From: Tepidisphaera sp.
GTDB taxonomy: Bacteria; Planctomycetota; Phycisphaerae; Phycisphaerales; UBA1924
DNA length: 64,000 nucleotides
NCBI GenBank assembly: GCA_016124375.1
Contig: WGNV01000005.1
Span: 124,001-188,000 of the forward strand
Direction: 5' to 3'
Shown here: piece by piece, positions 43,007 to 51,291 of the stretch
How the letters are laid out: each line of letters starts with the position of its first letter
Numbering within the stretch: the stretch's first letter is position 1
Notes under the pieces: model-generated
Database searches by the model: none
Told to the model about the DNA's origin: nothing
The model's input: the letters and a program-made list of their open reading frames with translations, nothing else
Program-made: the position numbers and the translations under genes

Positions 43007-43708
43007 ATGCCCCCCGAGCCCGCCCCACGAGAGCCCCCCACCCCCGAGCAGGCCCTGCAGTGGGTCCTCTCGATGTACCGCCAGGGGTGGTTCCCCATGT
43101 ACGACGACGCCTCGCGCCAAGTCCAGTGGGTCCAGCCCCACCATCGCGGCATCATCCCCCTCGACGACCGCTTCACCGCCTCGCGCTCGCTCCGAGCACT
43201 CGTCCGCCGGCGTCACTTCGTGGTCACCAGCGATACCGCCTTCATCGACGTCATCGAAGCCTGCGCCGCCCCGGCCAAGGGGCGCGAAGACACCTGGCTC
43301 AGCGACGAGATCATCGACGCCTTTGTTGCGATGCACGAAAAGGGCCTGGCCCACAGCATCGAAGTATGGACGCGCGGGCCCCGCCGCACGCTCGTCGGCG
43401 GGCTCTACGGCCTCCGCCTGGGCTCCGTCTTCTGCGGCGAGTCGATGTTCAGCCGCCCCGACCTCGGCGGCACCAACGCCAGCAAAGTCGCCCTCGTCCA
43501 CCTCGTCCACCATCTCCGCCGGCAAGGCTTCACACTGCTCGATTCCCAGATGGAAAACGACCATCTCGCCCAGTTCGGATGCTTCACCATCCCCCGCGAG
43601 GAGTACCTTCGCCACCTCGTGAAGCACGCCCTCGATGACGCCTGCTGGGGTGACTTCGACGCCGATTTTGCTCCGGGCCAGTTCGAGTCTCGCTCAGGCC
43701 CGAGATGA
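43007..43708 (+). CDS. aat: Leucyl/phenylalanyl-tRNA-protein transferase
   Basis: A 233-residue transferase of the N-end rule pathway: it attaches Leu or Phe to proteins with N-terminal Arg or Lys, marking them for ClpS-ClpAP. The family motifs are present: YRQGWFPMYDD near residue 23, VGGLYGLRLGSVFCGESMFS (about 130-149), ASKVALVHLVHHLRRQGFTLLDSQ and NDHLAQFGCF. These match the GNAT-like catalytic domain of Aat. The -10-like TACAAT (42995-43000) ends exactly six bases before the ATG, with no clear -35, so the mRNA is probably leaderless. It is convergent with the exb genes across a repeat. Confidence 0.95.
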   Translation: MPPEPAPREPPTPEQALQWVLSMYRQGWFPMYDDASRQVQWVQPHHRGIIPLDDRFTASRSLRALVRRRHFVVTSDTAFIDVIEACAAPAKGREDTWLSDEIIDAFVAMHEKGLAHSIEVWTRGPRRTLVGGLYGLRLGSVFCGESMFSRPDLGGTNASKVALVHLVHHLRRQGFTLLDSQMENDHLAQFGCFTIPREEYLRHLVKHALDDACWGDFDADFAPGQFESRSGPR

Positions 43709-43769
43709 GCGAATCGCATCCCGAGACAAACCCGGCTCCGGGGAAAGACCGCAAAGAGCAGCGAGGATG

Positions 43770-43842
43770 AACCGCGTCGCGACTCGATCGCTCGATGCTG
43801 CACGGCTTCTTGAACTTCGTCTCTTCGGAACTTCGTCTCTTC
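43770..43842 (+). repeat. Composite intergenic repeat, copy B
   Basis: Between aat and the convergent exbD gene lies CTCGATCGCTCGATGCTG (about 43783-43800), then CTTCTTGAACTTCGTCTCT (43806-43824) and GGAACTTCGTCTCTTC (43827-43842). Both words are identical to copy A (28330-28374), and the CTCGATGC words also recur there. Confidence 0.7.
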
Positions 43843-43854
43843 GAACATCCGCTG

Positions 43855-44310
43855 CTACTGCTTGTCGCCCAGGATGCCCACCTTCGTCACGCCGTCTGCC
43901 GCGCACCATTCGTGGATTCTCACCACGTCGTCATAAGGCACATTCGCTTCGGGCGCCACCAGCACGACCAGCCCGTCGGCCCCCGACGCGGCCCGACTTT
44001 GCAGAGCGTTCCGCGCCTCATCCATCGTCATCGGCGTCGGCGCATCGTCGTCGATCTGGATTCTCACCTGCGTACCGCCCTGGTGGGCAAGGTAAAACGT
44101 CAAGCGCGTCGGGGGTTTTTCGTTGCTCGCGGGCCCCGCGGCTCGCACCGGCAGGCTGCTCTTGAGAAACCACTCCGGGCCCAGGAACGCCGCTGAAGCC
44201 ATGAAAAAAATCAATATCACCATCACCACGTCCACCATGGGCGTCATGTTGGGCCCATAGTGCATCTCGTATACCGCGCGGGCGCTGCGGGGCCGGTGCG
44301 AGTGGCTCAC
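43855..44310 (-). CDS. ExbD/TolR-family biopolymer transport protein (second copy)
   Basis: A 151-residue ExbD. The N-terminal cytoplasmic stretch (HYGPNMTPMVDVVMVILIFFMA) contains the membrane helix with the essential Asp (MVDVVMV) that conducts protons in the ExbB-ExbD motor. The periplasmic domain (about residues 45-150) has the ExbD fold (RIQIDDDAPTPM, LVVLVAPEANVPYDDVVRIHEW). It overlaps the first exbD by four bases (ATGA at 44307-44310), so both are made together. Two different ExbD proteins beside one ExbB are common in planctomycetes and may form mixed motors. No TonB lies in the window. Confidence 0.87.
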   Translation of the reverse strand: MSHSHRPRSARAVYEMHYGPNMTPMVDVVMVILIFFMASAAFLGPEWFLKSSLPVRAAGPASNEKPPTRLTFYLAHQGGTQVRIQIDDDAPTPMTMDEARNALQSRAASGADGLVVLVAPEANVPYDDVVRIHEWCAADGVTKVGILGDKQ

Positions 44311-44735
44311 GACCCGCCTCCTTCACGCGACGCCACCAGCTTCACACTCTTGAGCCCCGCCTCGCGGCACGCCTGAAGCACAGGCTCGATCTTCGAAAAA
44401 GGCAGCGCCCGGTCCGCCCGCAGGTGCACCGGCTGATCGGGCCGCCGCACTTGCGCCGCCCGCAGCGCATCCCTCAACTGCCCCTCCCCCATCGACACCC
44501 CGTCGACCACAACCTCGGCCGCCTCGCCGTGCCGCACGACATTCACGACCAGCGCCCCCGCCGGCTCATCGCCCTTCCCGACGTGCGAGCCAGGCAGTTC
44601 GACCCGCGCAAGCCGGTCCGACGCCAGCTTGCCGACGATGAGATAGAACACAATCAGCACCATCACCACGTCGATCAACGGCGTGACGTTGATCTTCGCC
44701 ATTCCCGCAGCGGGTTTGTGGAATCGCTGTCGCAT
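44307..44735 (-). CDS. ExbD/TolR-family biopolymer transport protein (first copy)
   Basis: A 142-residue ExbD, starting at the ATG at 44735 (MRQRFHKPAAG). The membrane helix MAKINVTPLIDVVMVLIVFYLIV contains the essential Asp of the proton channel (LIDVVMV) and the N-terminal Pro typical of the family. The periplasmic domain carries VVVDGVSMGEGQLRDAL and the end EPVLQACREAGLKSVKLVAS, as in TolR/ExbD. The reading could start earlier at 44780, but that would place the start inside the inverted-repeat element. It lies 72 bases after the exbB stop and overlaps the second exbD. The ExbB-ExbD-ExbD unit energises outer-membrane transport. Confidence 0.87.
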   Translation of the reverse strand: MRQRFHKPAAGMAKINVTPLIDVVMVLIVFYLIVGKLASDRLARVELPGSHVGKGDEPAGALVVNVVRHGEAAEVVVDGVSMGEGQLRDALRAAQVRRPDQPVHLRADRALPFSKIEPVLQACREAGLKSVKLVASREGGGS

Positions 44736-44745
44736 GGTCTCTTGT

Positions 44746-44811
44746 GTAGGTCGGCTCTCCGAGCCGACCGCTTCCTTCATGCCCTTCCGTCGGCTCGGCG
44801 AGCCGACCTAC
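44746..44811 (+). repeat. REPIN-like pair of palindromic hairpins
   Basis: Two hairpins sit head to head: GGTCGGCTC-TCC-GAGCCGACC (44749-44769) and GTCGGCTC-GGC-GAGCCGAC (44789-44807). The outermost 12 bases, GTAGGTCGGCTC (44746-44757) and GAGCCGACCTAC (44800-44811), are also perfect inverted repeats of each other, so the 66-base block can also fold as one long hairpin. Its outer end overlaps the exbB stop codon (44808-44810). Confidence 0.8.
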
Positions 44812-45464
44812 TCAGCCGCCGGCAGGCGCTCCACGATCTCCGCCGCGATCACCGTGCCCCGGGTGCACAGCCGGTCCACGATGTTGCGGTACACCCCATA
44901 CGCCAGCAAGCACGGAATCGCCAGGCACAGCCCCAGCAGCGTGTGGAACAGCGCCTTGGAAATACCCAGCGACAGGTCCGCCGGCCCCGCCTGCCCCTGC
45001 GTGTTGCCCAGGCTCGTGAACGCCAGGATCATCCCCCACACCGTGCCCGCCAGCCCCACCAGCGGCCCAAGGTTGCCGATCACGCTCAGGAAGTCGATTT
45101 TGCGGAACCAGCGGGCCGACTCTTCAGACGCCGCCAACTCCGCCGCCTCGCGGATCGCCTGCCTGTCCCTGCCCGACATCTCCATCGCGCTCCGCACCAC
45201 GCGGCTCACGAAGGAATCGTCCTCGCGAACGGCAATTTTGAGGTCCTCCCATCGGGCCGCCCGCGAGAGGTCCGTCAACCTCCCCAGCACCGCCTGCGGC
45301 ACGATGTTCTTGCTCCGCACCTCAAACATGCAGACAAAAATGGTCGCCACCCCCACCACCGATCCCAAAATCAGGATCACGGTGAACGCGTCGAACGACT
45401 GCACAAACAGGCTCCACAGGGCGTTGCCCTGCCCGGCCTCCGCCAGCGTCAGTGTGTCAATCAT
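44808..45464 (-). CDS. ExbB/TolQ/MotA-family proton channel protein
   Basis: A 218-residue ExbB-type protein with three membrane helices: FDAFTVILILGSVVGVATIF (about residues 18-40), FLSVIGNLGPLVGLAGTVWGMILAF (about 120-145) and LGLCLAIPCLLAYGVYRNI (about 175-195). The GPLVGLAGTVWGM helix carries the ExbB/TolQ signature with its small polar residues lining the proton path. It starts at the ATG at 45464 (MIDTLTLAEAGQGN); TACCAT lies eight bases upstream. The longer reading would run antisense under nadE. It is the first gene of the exbB-exbD-exbD unit, which powers outer-membrane receptors. Confidence 0.9.
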   Translation of the reverse strand: MIDTLTLAEAGQGNALWSLFVQSFDAFTVILILGSVVGVATIFVCMFEVRSKNIVPQAVLGRLTDLSRAARWEDLKIAVREDDSFVSRVVRSAMEMSGRDRQAIREAAELAASEESARWFRKIDFLSVIGNLGPLVGLAGTVWGMILAFTSLGNTQGQAGPADLSLGISKALFHTLLGLCLAIPCLLAYGVYRNIVDRLCTRGTVIAAEIVERLPAAE

Positions 45465-45533
45465 GCGGCGCGATGGTATCGGCCCCGCGGGCGGACGTCG
45501 TCGCCTTGGCAAATGGTCGTACTCTTGCGACAC

Positions 45534-47276
45534 ATGCGCCTCACGCTCGCGCCCATCAACCCCACCGTCGGCGATCTTGCCGCCAACACCGCTCGCGCTC
45601 ACGCCGCCATCGCCGCCGCTCGCGCCCATCACGCCGACGTCATCATCCTCCCCGAACTCTGCATCGGCGGCTATCCCCCCAAGGATCTTCTCCTGGAGCC
45701 AGGTTTCATCGCCGCCTGCCACACCGCCGCCCGCACGCTCGGCGAACAGCACTCGCGGGGCCTGACCCTCATCTTCGGCACACCTCTGCCCGGGCTCGGT
45801 GCCACCTGCACTAACTCGCTGCTGGTCTACCGCGATGGCCACCTGCTGGCCCGCTACGACAAGCGCCTGCTCCCGACCTACGACGTCTTCGACGAAGACC
45901 GGTACTTCGCGCCCGGCGACAAGCCCGTCGTCGTCGACGGCCTGGGCCTGGCCATCTGCGAAGACCTCTGGCGGGGCGAAGACGCCGGGTTTGCCTCCCG
46001 CTATGCCGGGGCGCCGGATCCCGTTGCTGACGCCGTGGCCGCGGGCGCGAAAATCCTCCTCAGTCCGTCGGCCAGCCCTTTCGTCCTAGGCAAGGGCCAG
46101 AAACACCGCGACATTCTGGCTGGCCACGCCCAGCGACACCGCATCCCCGTCCTCTCCGTCAACCAACTCGGCGGCAACGACGACCTCATCTTCGACGGCC
46201 ACGCCTATGCCTTCGCGCCCGATGGCTCGCTGGCAGCGCAGTCTCGCCTCTTTTCGGGGGATTCTCTCACCGTCGACATTACCGACCACGGAGCCATCTC
46301 TGACGCCGGAGATGAGGCTCTGCGAATCTCCGGGTCGCCCGCGCCCTCGACTCATCCCACGCATCAACTCGCCAACTCGGACGACGATCAACTCCTCTAC
46401 CACGCCCTCGTTCTCGGCGTGCGCGACTATCTCGCCAAGACCGGTTTCACCTCCGCCATCATCGGCCTCTCGGGCGGCATCGATTCCGCGCTCACGGCTG
46501 TCATCGCCGCCGCCGCCCTCGGCCCCGCCAATGTGCTGGGCGTCGCCATGCCCAGCAAGTACAGCAGTTCTCACAGCATCGAAGACGCGCAAGACCTCGC
46601 CCGCCGCCTCAGCATCCGCTGCCTGCTCACCCCCATCGAGCCCGGCGTCGTGGGCGGCTCCAGCATCGCCGACGGCGCGTTCCACCAACTCGGCGTGCCC
46701 GGCCTCGGGCGCGTGCTGCCCGACATCGCCGAGGAAAACCTGCAATCCCGCGTGCGGGGCACGCTTCTGATGACCCTTTCCAATCGCACCGGGGCGATCG
46801 TCCTCACCACCGGCAACAAGTCCGAACTTGCGGTCGGCTACTGCACTTTGTACGGCGACATGAACGGCGGGCTCGCTGTCCTCTCCGACGTCACCAAGCA
46901 GCTCGTCTACCGCCTCAGCCGCTGGATCAACGCCCACGCCGCGCCCCTCGGCTTTTCCTCGCCCCCCATCCCCCAGCGCACCATCGACAAACCCCCCAGC
47001 GCCGAGCTGCGCCCCAACCAGACCGACCAGGACTCGCTGCCCCCGTATGACGTGCTCGACGAAATCATCGAGCGCCGCGTCAACGCCCGCCAATCCCCGC
47101 GCGACATCGTCGCGGCCACCGGCTTCGATGCAGCCACCGTCGCCCGCGTCGTCCGTCTCATTTCGCTCGCCGAATACAAGCGCAAGCAAGCCGCCATCGG
47201 CCTCAAGGTCACCAGCGTCGCCTTCGGCTCGGGCCGGCGCGTGCCCATCGCCCAGCGCTGGTCGCCAGAGGCGTGA
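45534..47276 (+). CDS. nadE: Glutamine-dependent NAD+ synthetase
   Basis: A 580-residue, two-domain NAD+ synthetase, the last step of NAD production. The N-terminal nitrilase-like glutaminase domain has the catalytic triad: Glu in LPELCIGGYPPKDLL, Lys in ARYDKRLLPTYDVFDE, and Cys in LAICEDLW. The C-terminal ATP-pyrophosphatase domain has the P-loop GLSGGIDSALT, TTGNKSELAVGYCTLYGD and the NaAD-binding end. Ammonia released by the first domain is used in the second. The ATG at 45534 (MRLTLAPINPTVG) has TACTCT eight bases upstream. It is divergent from exbB, 69 bases away. Confidence 0.95.
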   Translation: MRLTLAPINPTVGDLAANTARAHAAIAAARAHHADVIILPELCIGGYPPKDLLLEPGFIAACHTAARTLGEQHSRGLTLIFGTPLPGLGATCTNSLLVYRDGHLLARYDKRLLPTYDVFDEDRYFAPGDKPVVVDGLGLAICEDLWRGEDAGFASRYAGAPDPVADAVAAGAKILLSPSASPFVLGKGQKHRDILAGHAQRHRIPVLSVNQLGGNDDLIFDGHAYAFAPDGSLAAQSRLFSGDSLTVDITDHGAISDAGDEALRISGSPAPSTHPTHQLANSDDDQLLYHALVLGVRDYLAKTGFTSAIIGLSGGIDSALTAVIAAAALGPANVLGVAMPSKYSSSHSIEDAQDLARRLSIRCLLTPIEPGVVGGSSIADGAFHQLGVPGLGRVLPDIAEENLQSRVRGTLLMTLSNRTGAIVLTTGNKSELAVGYCTLYGDMNGGLAVLSDVTKQLVYRLSRWINAHAAPLGFSSPPIPQRTIDKPPSAELRPNQTDQDSLPPYDVLDEIIERRVNARQSPRDIVAATGFDAATVARVVRLISLAEYKRKQAAIGLKVTSVAFGSGRRVPIAQRWSPEA

Positions 47277-47456
47277 ACAGTGTGGTCGCCTTGGGTGGCC
47301 CTGCTCCGGGTGGCCCGGCGGTCGCCGCCGGTCTTCCGCCCTCTACACCTTCCACACCCACCCGCCGCGCTGACAGTTCGACCGCCGCCGCTCGCCGCCA
47401 GCCCCAATACCATCCGCCCGACCCGGCCCGCCGGGCCGCCTGACATGGAGCCACGC

Positions 47457-47609
47457 ATGACCCGCACCACCCGCTCGCTCATCGCCCTCGGCCTCACCAT
47501 CGCCGCCGGACTCATCACCCTCGCCGCCGCCGGCTGCCAGACCGTGCAGGGCGTGGGCAAGGACATCCAGTACGTGGGCGAAAAGAGCGAAGAAGCCATC
47601 ACCAAGTAA
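47457..47609 (+). CDS. Entericidin-like small lipoprotein
   Basis: A 50-residue lipoprotein of the entericidin A/B family. The signal and lipobox are AAAGCQTV (Cys near residue 28), and the mature peptide is QTVQGVGKDIQYVGEKSEEA, matching the EcnA/EcnB pattern of a short lipoprotein antidote-toxin like pair or envelope regulator; only one such gene is seen here. GGAG lies six bases before the ATG at 47457. It stands alone 180 bases after nadE and converges with the phosphohexomutase gene nine bases downstream. The small size is normal for the family. Confidence 0.8.
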   Translation: MTRTTRSLIALGLTIAAGLITLAAAGCQTVQGVGKDIQYVGEKSEEAITK

Positions 47610-47618
47610 TCGGTCTCT

Positions 47619-49076
47619 TCAGGCCCCCATCGCCTCATCGAGCAGCGCATTGGCCTCAGCGCTCGTCGGCGCCTCGGCGATGAACCTCATGATCGGTTCG
47701 GTGTTGCTCGCCCGCACGTGCAGCCACGCCCGCCTGCTCGCCAGGTCCACCCACACCCCGTCGCTGGTGTCCACCCGCTCGCCCGCGTACCGCTTCGCCA
47801 GCGCATCGAGCACTCCGGCCCCATCCTCGCGCCGCAGCAGCTCTTTCTTCCGCTTCTCGATCGCATATCGAGGCAAGCCCTCCACCAGCTCGCTCACCGT
47901 CCGCCGCCCACCCTCAAGCAGGCTCACCACCAGCGCCATCGCCGCCAGCGAGTCGCGCACATAGGTCACCCGGGGCCAGATGAGCCCCCCGTTCCCCTCT
48001 CCCCCGCAGATCACCGTCCGCCCAGCCGCGGCCTCCCGCTTCATCGCCGCCACCACGTGCGCCTCTCCCACCGGTGTCCTCAACACCTTCGCCCCGTACC
48101 GCTCCGCCACATCATCCAGCATGCGCGATGTGCTCAGGTTCGTGACGAGCACCGCATCCGGCACACTCCCCGAAGCCTCAAGCAACGCCATCGCGCACAG
48201 CGCCAGCGTGTACTCCTCCCCGATGTACCGTCCCCGCTCATCAATGATCGCCAGTCGATCCGCATCCGGGTCCTGCGCAAACCCAACCGCGCACTCACCC
48301 CCCACCACCGCGTCGCACAGCCCGCCCGGCTGCGACAGGTTCTCCTTCGTCGGCTCGGGCGCGTGCGGAAACAACCCGTTCGCCCCCGCCCCGATGTGCA
48401 GGATCTCCTCGCACCCCAGGCTCTCCAGGCACAGCCGCGCCCCCTCCACCCCCGACGCATTCACGCTATCGACCGCCACCCGCACGCCCTCGCCCAGGCG
48501 GCTGGGCACATCGCTCACCTTCGCCGCTTCCAACGCGTGCATCACCCGGTCCACGTGCTCATCCGCCGCGCTCGGCTCGCTCTGAATCGTCCCGATCTGC
48601 TCCCACCCGCGCCAGCCCGTCTTTCCCGTCTTGAACGCCTCGATCACCCTCCCCGCCAGTTCCGGTGCCGGCGCACACGCCGCCGAGCCGTGCTCGCCAC
48701 CCTCCGCGAGCAGGCACTTCAGCCCATTCCACATCTGCGGGTTGTGACTGGCCGTCAGCACCATCCCCGCCACCATCCGCCCCCGCCCAGTCCGCCCCAC
48801 CGCGTCGGTCATCACCGCCGTCGTCGGCGTCATCGCTACGCCCAAATCCATCACGTCGCACCCGACGCCGATCAGCCCCGCGATCGCCGCGTGCTGCACC
48901 ATCTCCCCGCCCCGCCGTCCATCCCGTCCGATCACCACCGTCACGCCCCGCTCCCCGGCACGCTCCCGCAAAAACGTCCCGAACGTCGCCGCGAACCTCG
49001 TCGCCACCTCCGGCGTCAGGCTCTCCCCCACCACCCCGCGACACCCGCTCACGCTCAACATCAAAGGACTCGCCAT
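47619..49076 (-). CDS. Phosphoglucosamine mutase / phosphomannomutase family enzyme
   Basis: A 485-residue phosphohexomutase. The catalytic serine loop is LTASHNPQM, the Mg2+ site is DPDADRLAI, the sugar-recognition loop GGEGNGGLI, and the phosphate-binding C-terminal loop RASNTEPIM; all four are intact. It acts on glucosamine 1/6-phosphate or mannose 1/6-phosphate; the sequence alone does not say which, and it could serve cell-wall or polysaccharide precursor synthesis. The start at 49076 (MASPLMLSVSGCRG) is preceded by GGAGAAG. The longer reading to 49172 is non-coding. It converges with the entericidin-like gene. Confidence 0.9.
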   Translation of the reverse strand: MASPLMLSVSGCRGVVGESLTPEVATRFAATFGTFLRERAGERGVTVVIGRDGRRGGEMVQHAAIAGLIGVGCDVMDLGVAMTPTTAVMTDAVGRTGRGRMVAGMVLTASHNPQMWNGLKCLLAEGGEHGSAACAPAPELAGRVIEAFKTGKTGWRGWEQIGTIQSEPSAADEHVDRVMHALEAAKVSDVPSRLGEGVRVAVDSVNASGVEGARLCLESLGCEEILHIGAGANGLFPHAPEPTKENLSQPGGLCDAVVGGECAVGFAQDPDADRLAIIDERGRYIGEEYTLALCAMALLEASGSVPDAVLVTNLSTSRMLDDVAERYGAKVLRTPVGEAHVVAAMKREAAAGRTVICGGEGNGGLIWPRVTYVRDSLAAMALVVSLLEGGRRTVSELVEGLPRYAIEKRKKELLRREDGAGVLDALAKRYAGERVDTSDGVWVDLASRRAWLHVRASNTEPIMRFIAEAPTSAEANALLDEAMGA

Positions 49077-49187
49077 CGCGCATCTTCTCCGGTGCAATAC
49101 CCCTGAATAACCCTCTCCAACGGTACCCGAAAAACCCCGGCCCGGTTTTCCCAAGAAAGGCCGGACACACACCTCGGGAGCCCCGCC

Positions 49188-49862
49188 ATGCTCGACAACT
49201 TCCGCCTCGCCGCCTCCGTCGTCTGGCGCGTCCTTTTCGCCCCTCTCTGGGTCACTTGGCGAGGCTATCGCATCCTCTGGTGGGCCTTCGACTCCGATCC
49301 GCGGCGGGCGGGTGCATCAGCGTCGCTAGCCCCGCGCAATGCCCCGCCCCCGCCCGGAGACGCCCCCCTGCCCGCCTCGGCCGACCCCAGCCAGGCTCCT
49401 CCCATGACCACCTCGCCGCCCCTCGCGGCCCTCCGCGGCGGCTACATCGCCAGCCTCCTGGCCAGCGCCTTCATCGCCTTCCCCACCCGCCTCGCCGTCG
49501 CCTCACACCACCTCTCCCCCGCCGCCGGATGGCTCACCTGGGGCTGGGCCACCCTCGCCGTTGCCGTCGCCAGCCTCTTCTTCGTCCGCCACGTCGCCCG
49601 CGAGCACGCCAAGCGCCAACCCGTCGGCCGCTTCGCCCAGGCCCGCGCCTCACTCGCCGGTGTGGGCGTGGCCCTGGCCAGCAGCGGGCGCGGCATCACC
49701 CGCGTCGCGGGCGCCGCCGGCAAGCTCGGCGCCTCCGCCGCTCGGGCCACCCGCGCCGCATGGACCTCGGCCCCGGCATCCCGCGCGCGTGCCGGCATCG
49801 GCTCGCTCGCGTCGCGCCTCCGCCGCCCGGCACAGGCAAAGGCCACCGCCACGAACGCGTGA
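49188..49862 (+). CDS. Hypothetical membrane protein
   Basis: A 224-residue protein of no recognised family. The N terminus (ASVVWRVLFAPLWVTWRGYRILWWAF) is amphipathic and probably membrane-bound. A Pro/Ala-rich linker follows, then two membrane helices (YIASLLASAFIAFPTRLAV and GWATLAVAVASLFFVRHVA), and a basic C-terminal tail rich in Ala, Arg, Ser. GGGAG lies about seven bases before the ATG at 49188. It is divergent from the phosphohexomutase gene, 112 bases away, and followed by a YHS-domain gene. Confidence 0.65.
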   Translation: MLDNFRLAASVVWRVLFAPLWVTWRGYRILWWAFDSDPRRAGASASLAPRNAPPPPGDAPLPASADPSQAPPMTTSPPLAALRGGYIASLLASAFIAFPTRLAVASHHLSPAAGWLTWGWATLAVAVASLFFVRHVAREHAKRQPVGRFAQARASLAGVGVALASSGRGITRVAGAAGKLGASAARATRAAWTSAPASRARAGIGSLASRLRRPAQAKATATNA

Positions 49863-49931
49863 AACCACCACCCTCGCCACGCATCTAACCTTGAAGGCAC
49901 ACCCTCCGTGCCATTTCAAGGAGAACCAACG

Positions 49932-50579
49932 ATGCACCCGCTCTTCCGCCGCACCCATGCTGTCGCCGCCGCCGGCCTGCTTTCGCTCCTCGCCGGCCTC
50001 GCCTTTGCCCAGCCGGCTGCGCCTGCGGGCGATGCCAAGCCCGCCGCCCCGGCACTCACCGACCCCGACCCCAAGCTCCACGCCAAGGACGCCCCCAAGC
50101 AATACAACGTCGACAAAAAGTCCCTCGCCATCGAGGGCTACGACCCCGTCGCCTACTTCCCCGAGGGCGGCAGCAAGCCGCAGGAAGGCGACAAGAACAT
50201 CACCTTCACCCACAACGGCATCACCTACCGCTTCGCCTCAAAAGAACACCTGGAACTCTTCAAGGCCAACCCCGACAAGTACGAACCCGCCCACGGCGGC
50301 TGGTGCTCCTACGCCATGGGCGCGACCGGCGAAAAGGTCGAAGTCGACCCCGAGTCCTATGTCGTCGACAAAGGCCGCCTCTTCCTCTTCTACAAAGACT
50401 TCTTCAACGACACCCGCAAGAAGTTCCTCGCCGACAAGGCCAAGCTGCTGAGCGCCGCCGACGCCAACTGGAAGAAGACCTCGGGCGAAGACGCCCGCAC
50501 GCCCGAGACGATCGCCAGCAGCAAAGACGCCCCCGCCAAGAAAGACTCCGACAAGCCCGCCGACCCCGGTCACAAGTAA
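49932..50579 (+). CDS. Exported YHS-domain protein
   Basis: A 215-residue exported protein. Start ATG at 49932 (MHPLFRRTHAVAAAG) follows AAGGAGA and gives a signal peptide ending LAFAQPAA. The YHS-domain (about residues 62-140) matches the family found in metal-binding and tungsten/molybdenum-linked exported proteins: DPVAYFPEGGSKPQEGDKN, FTHNGITYRFASKEHLELF, NPDKYEPAHGGWCSYAMG. YHS domains often bind a metal or act with cation-handling enzymes. The C-terminal 55 residues are Lys/Asp/Pro-rich and disordered (KDAPAKKDSDKPADPGHK). It has the same direction as the next gene, 180 bases away. Confidence 0.83.
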   Translation: MHPLFRRTHAVAAAGLLSLLAGLAFAQPAAPAGDAKPAAPALTDPDPKLHAKDAPKQYNVDKKSLAIEGYDPVAYFPEGGSKPQEGDKNITFTHNGITYRFASKEHLELFKANPDKYEPAHGGWCSYAMGATGEKVEVDPESYVVDKGRLFLFYKDFFNDTRKKFLADKAKLLSAADANWKKTSGEDARTPETIASSKDAPAKKDSDKPADPGHK

Positions 50580-50759
50580 CCCGCACCGGCCCACCGCTCC
50601 CCAAGTCCATTCCCGCGGCTCACACCCGCACGCCCGGCGCTCTCGCGACACTTCGTTCGTGCGAGCCTCCCGGCGTCGTGCGTTTTTGAGCCCCACCCTC
50701 CCCTCGCCCCGCGTCGCGGCCTCCTGCGTTACAATTCACCCTCAGCCGCGGGAGGCCCC

Positions 50760-51239
50760 ATGTCGCGTTACAACACCATCCTCGTCCCCACCGCTTTCTC
50801 CAAGCTCTCCCAACTAGCCGCGCCTTATGTCATCCCGCTGGCCAAGCAGTTCGGCTCAAAGGTGCACGTCGTGCACATCGTGCCGCAGACCGAGCTCGCG
50901 GTCCCATCGGCCACGCCCAGCATGGGCGGGGCGATGAGCATGCCGCTCGCCGGCCCCTCGCGCGAGGAGCTCATGAGCATGAGCCGCGCGCACCTCGACA
51001 CATTCTGCGGCTCAGTCCTTGGCGAAATCGCCGGACAGATCACCAAGTGGTCCACCATCGGCCCTATCGTCGACGAGATCGTCGCCTACTCCGAACGCCA
51101 CAAGGTTGACCTCATCGTGATGGGAACCCACGCCGACGGCATGCTCAAACGCCTCGTCTTCGGCTCGATCGGCAAGAGCGTGCTCGAGTCCTCCATGTGC
51201 CCGGTCATGCTCGTACCAGTGCGCGGCGCCAAAGTCTGA
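50760..51239 (+). CDS. Universal stress protein (UspA family)
   Basis: A 159-residue UspA. The nucleotide-binding core fold begins YNTILVPTAFSKLSQLAAP (with Thr in place of the common Asp), and the ATP-binding stretch IVMGTHADGMLKRLVFGSIGKS matches G-2X-G-9X-G-(S/T). A loop of about 20 residues rich in Met, Pro and Ser interrupts the middle. GGGAGG lies about five bases before the ATG. Universal stress proteins are made in growth arrest and stress; here no operon partner is seen. It is convergent with the MscS gene across a repeat. Confidence 0.9.
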   Translation: MSRYNTILVPTAFSKLSQLAAPYVIPLAKQFGSKVHVVHIVPQTELAVPSATPSMGGAMSMPLAGPSREELMSMSRAHLDTFCGSVLGEIAGQITKWSTIGPIVDEIVAYSERHKVDLIVMGTHADGMLKRLVFGSIGKSVLESSMCPVMLVPVRGAKV

Positions 51240-51247
51240 CGCGCTAC

Positions 51248-51284
51248 CTTCGTCTCTTCGTCTCTTCGTCTCTTCCGAACTTCC
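51248..51284 (+). repeat. Composite intergenic repeat, copy C (short form)
   Basis: Three tandem TTCGTCTC words (CTTCGTCTCTTCGTCTCTTC) followed by GAACTTCCG lie between the convergent usp and mscS genes. The words match the CTTCGTCTCTTC parts of copies A and B; the CTCGATGC part is missing. Confidence 0.6.
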
Positions 51285-51291
51285 GCCCCCC

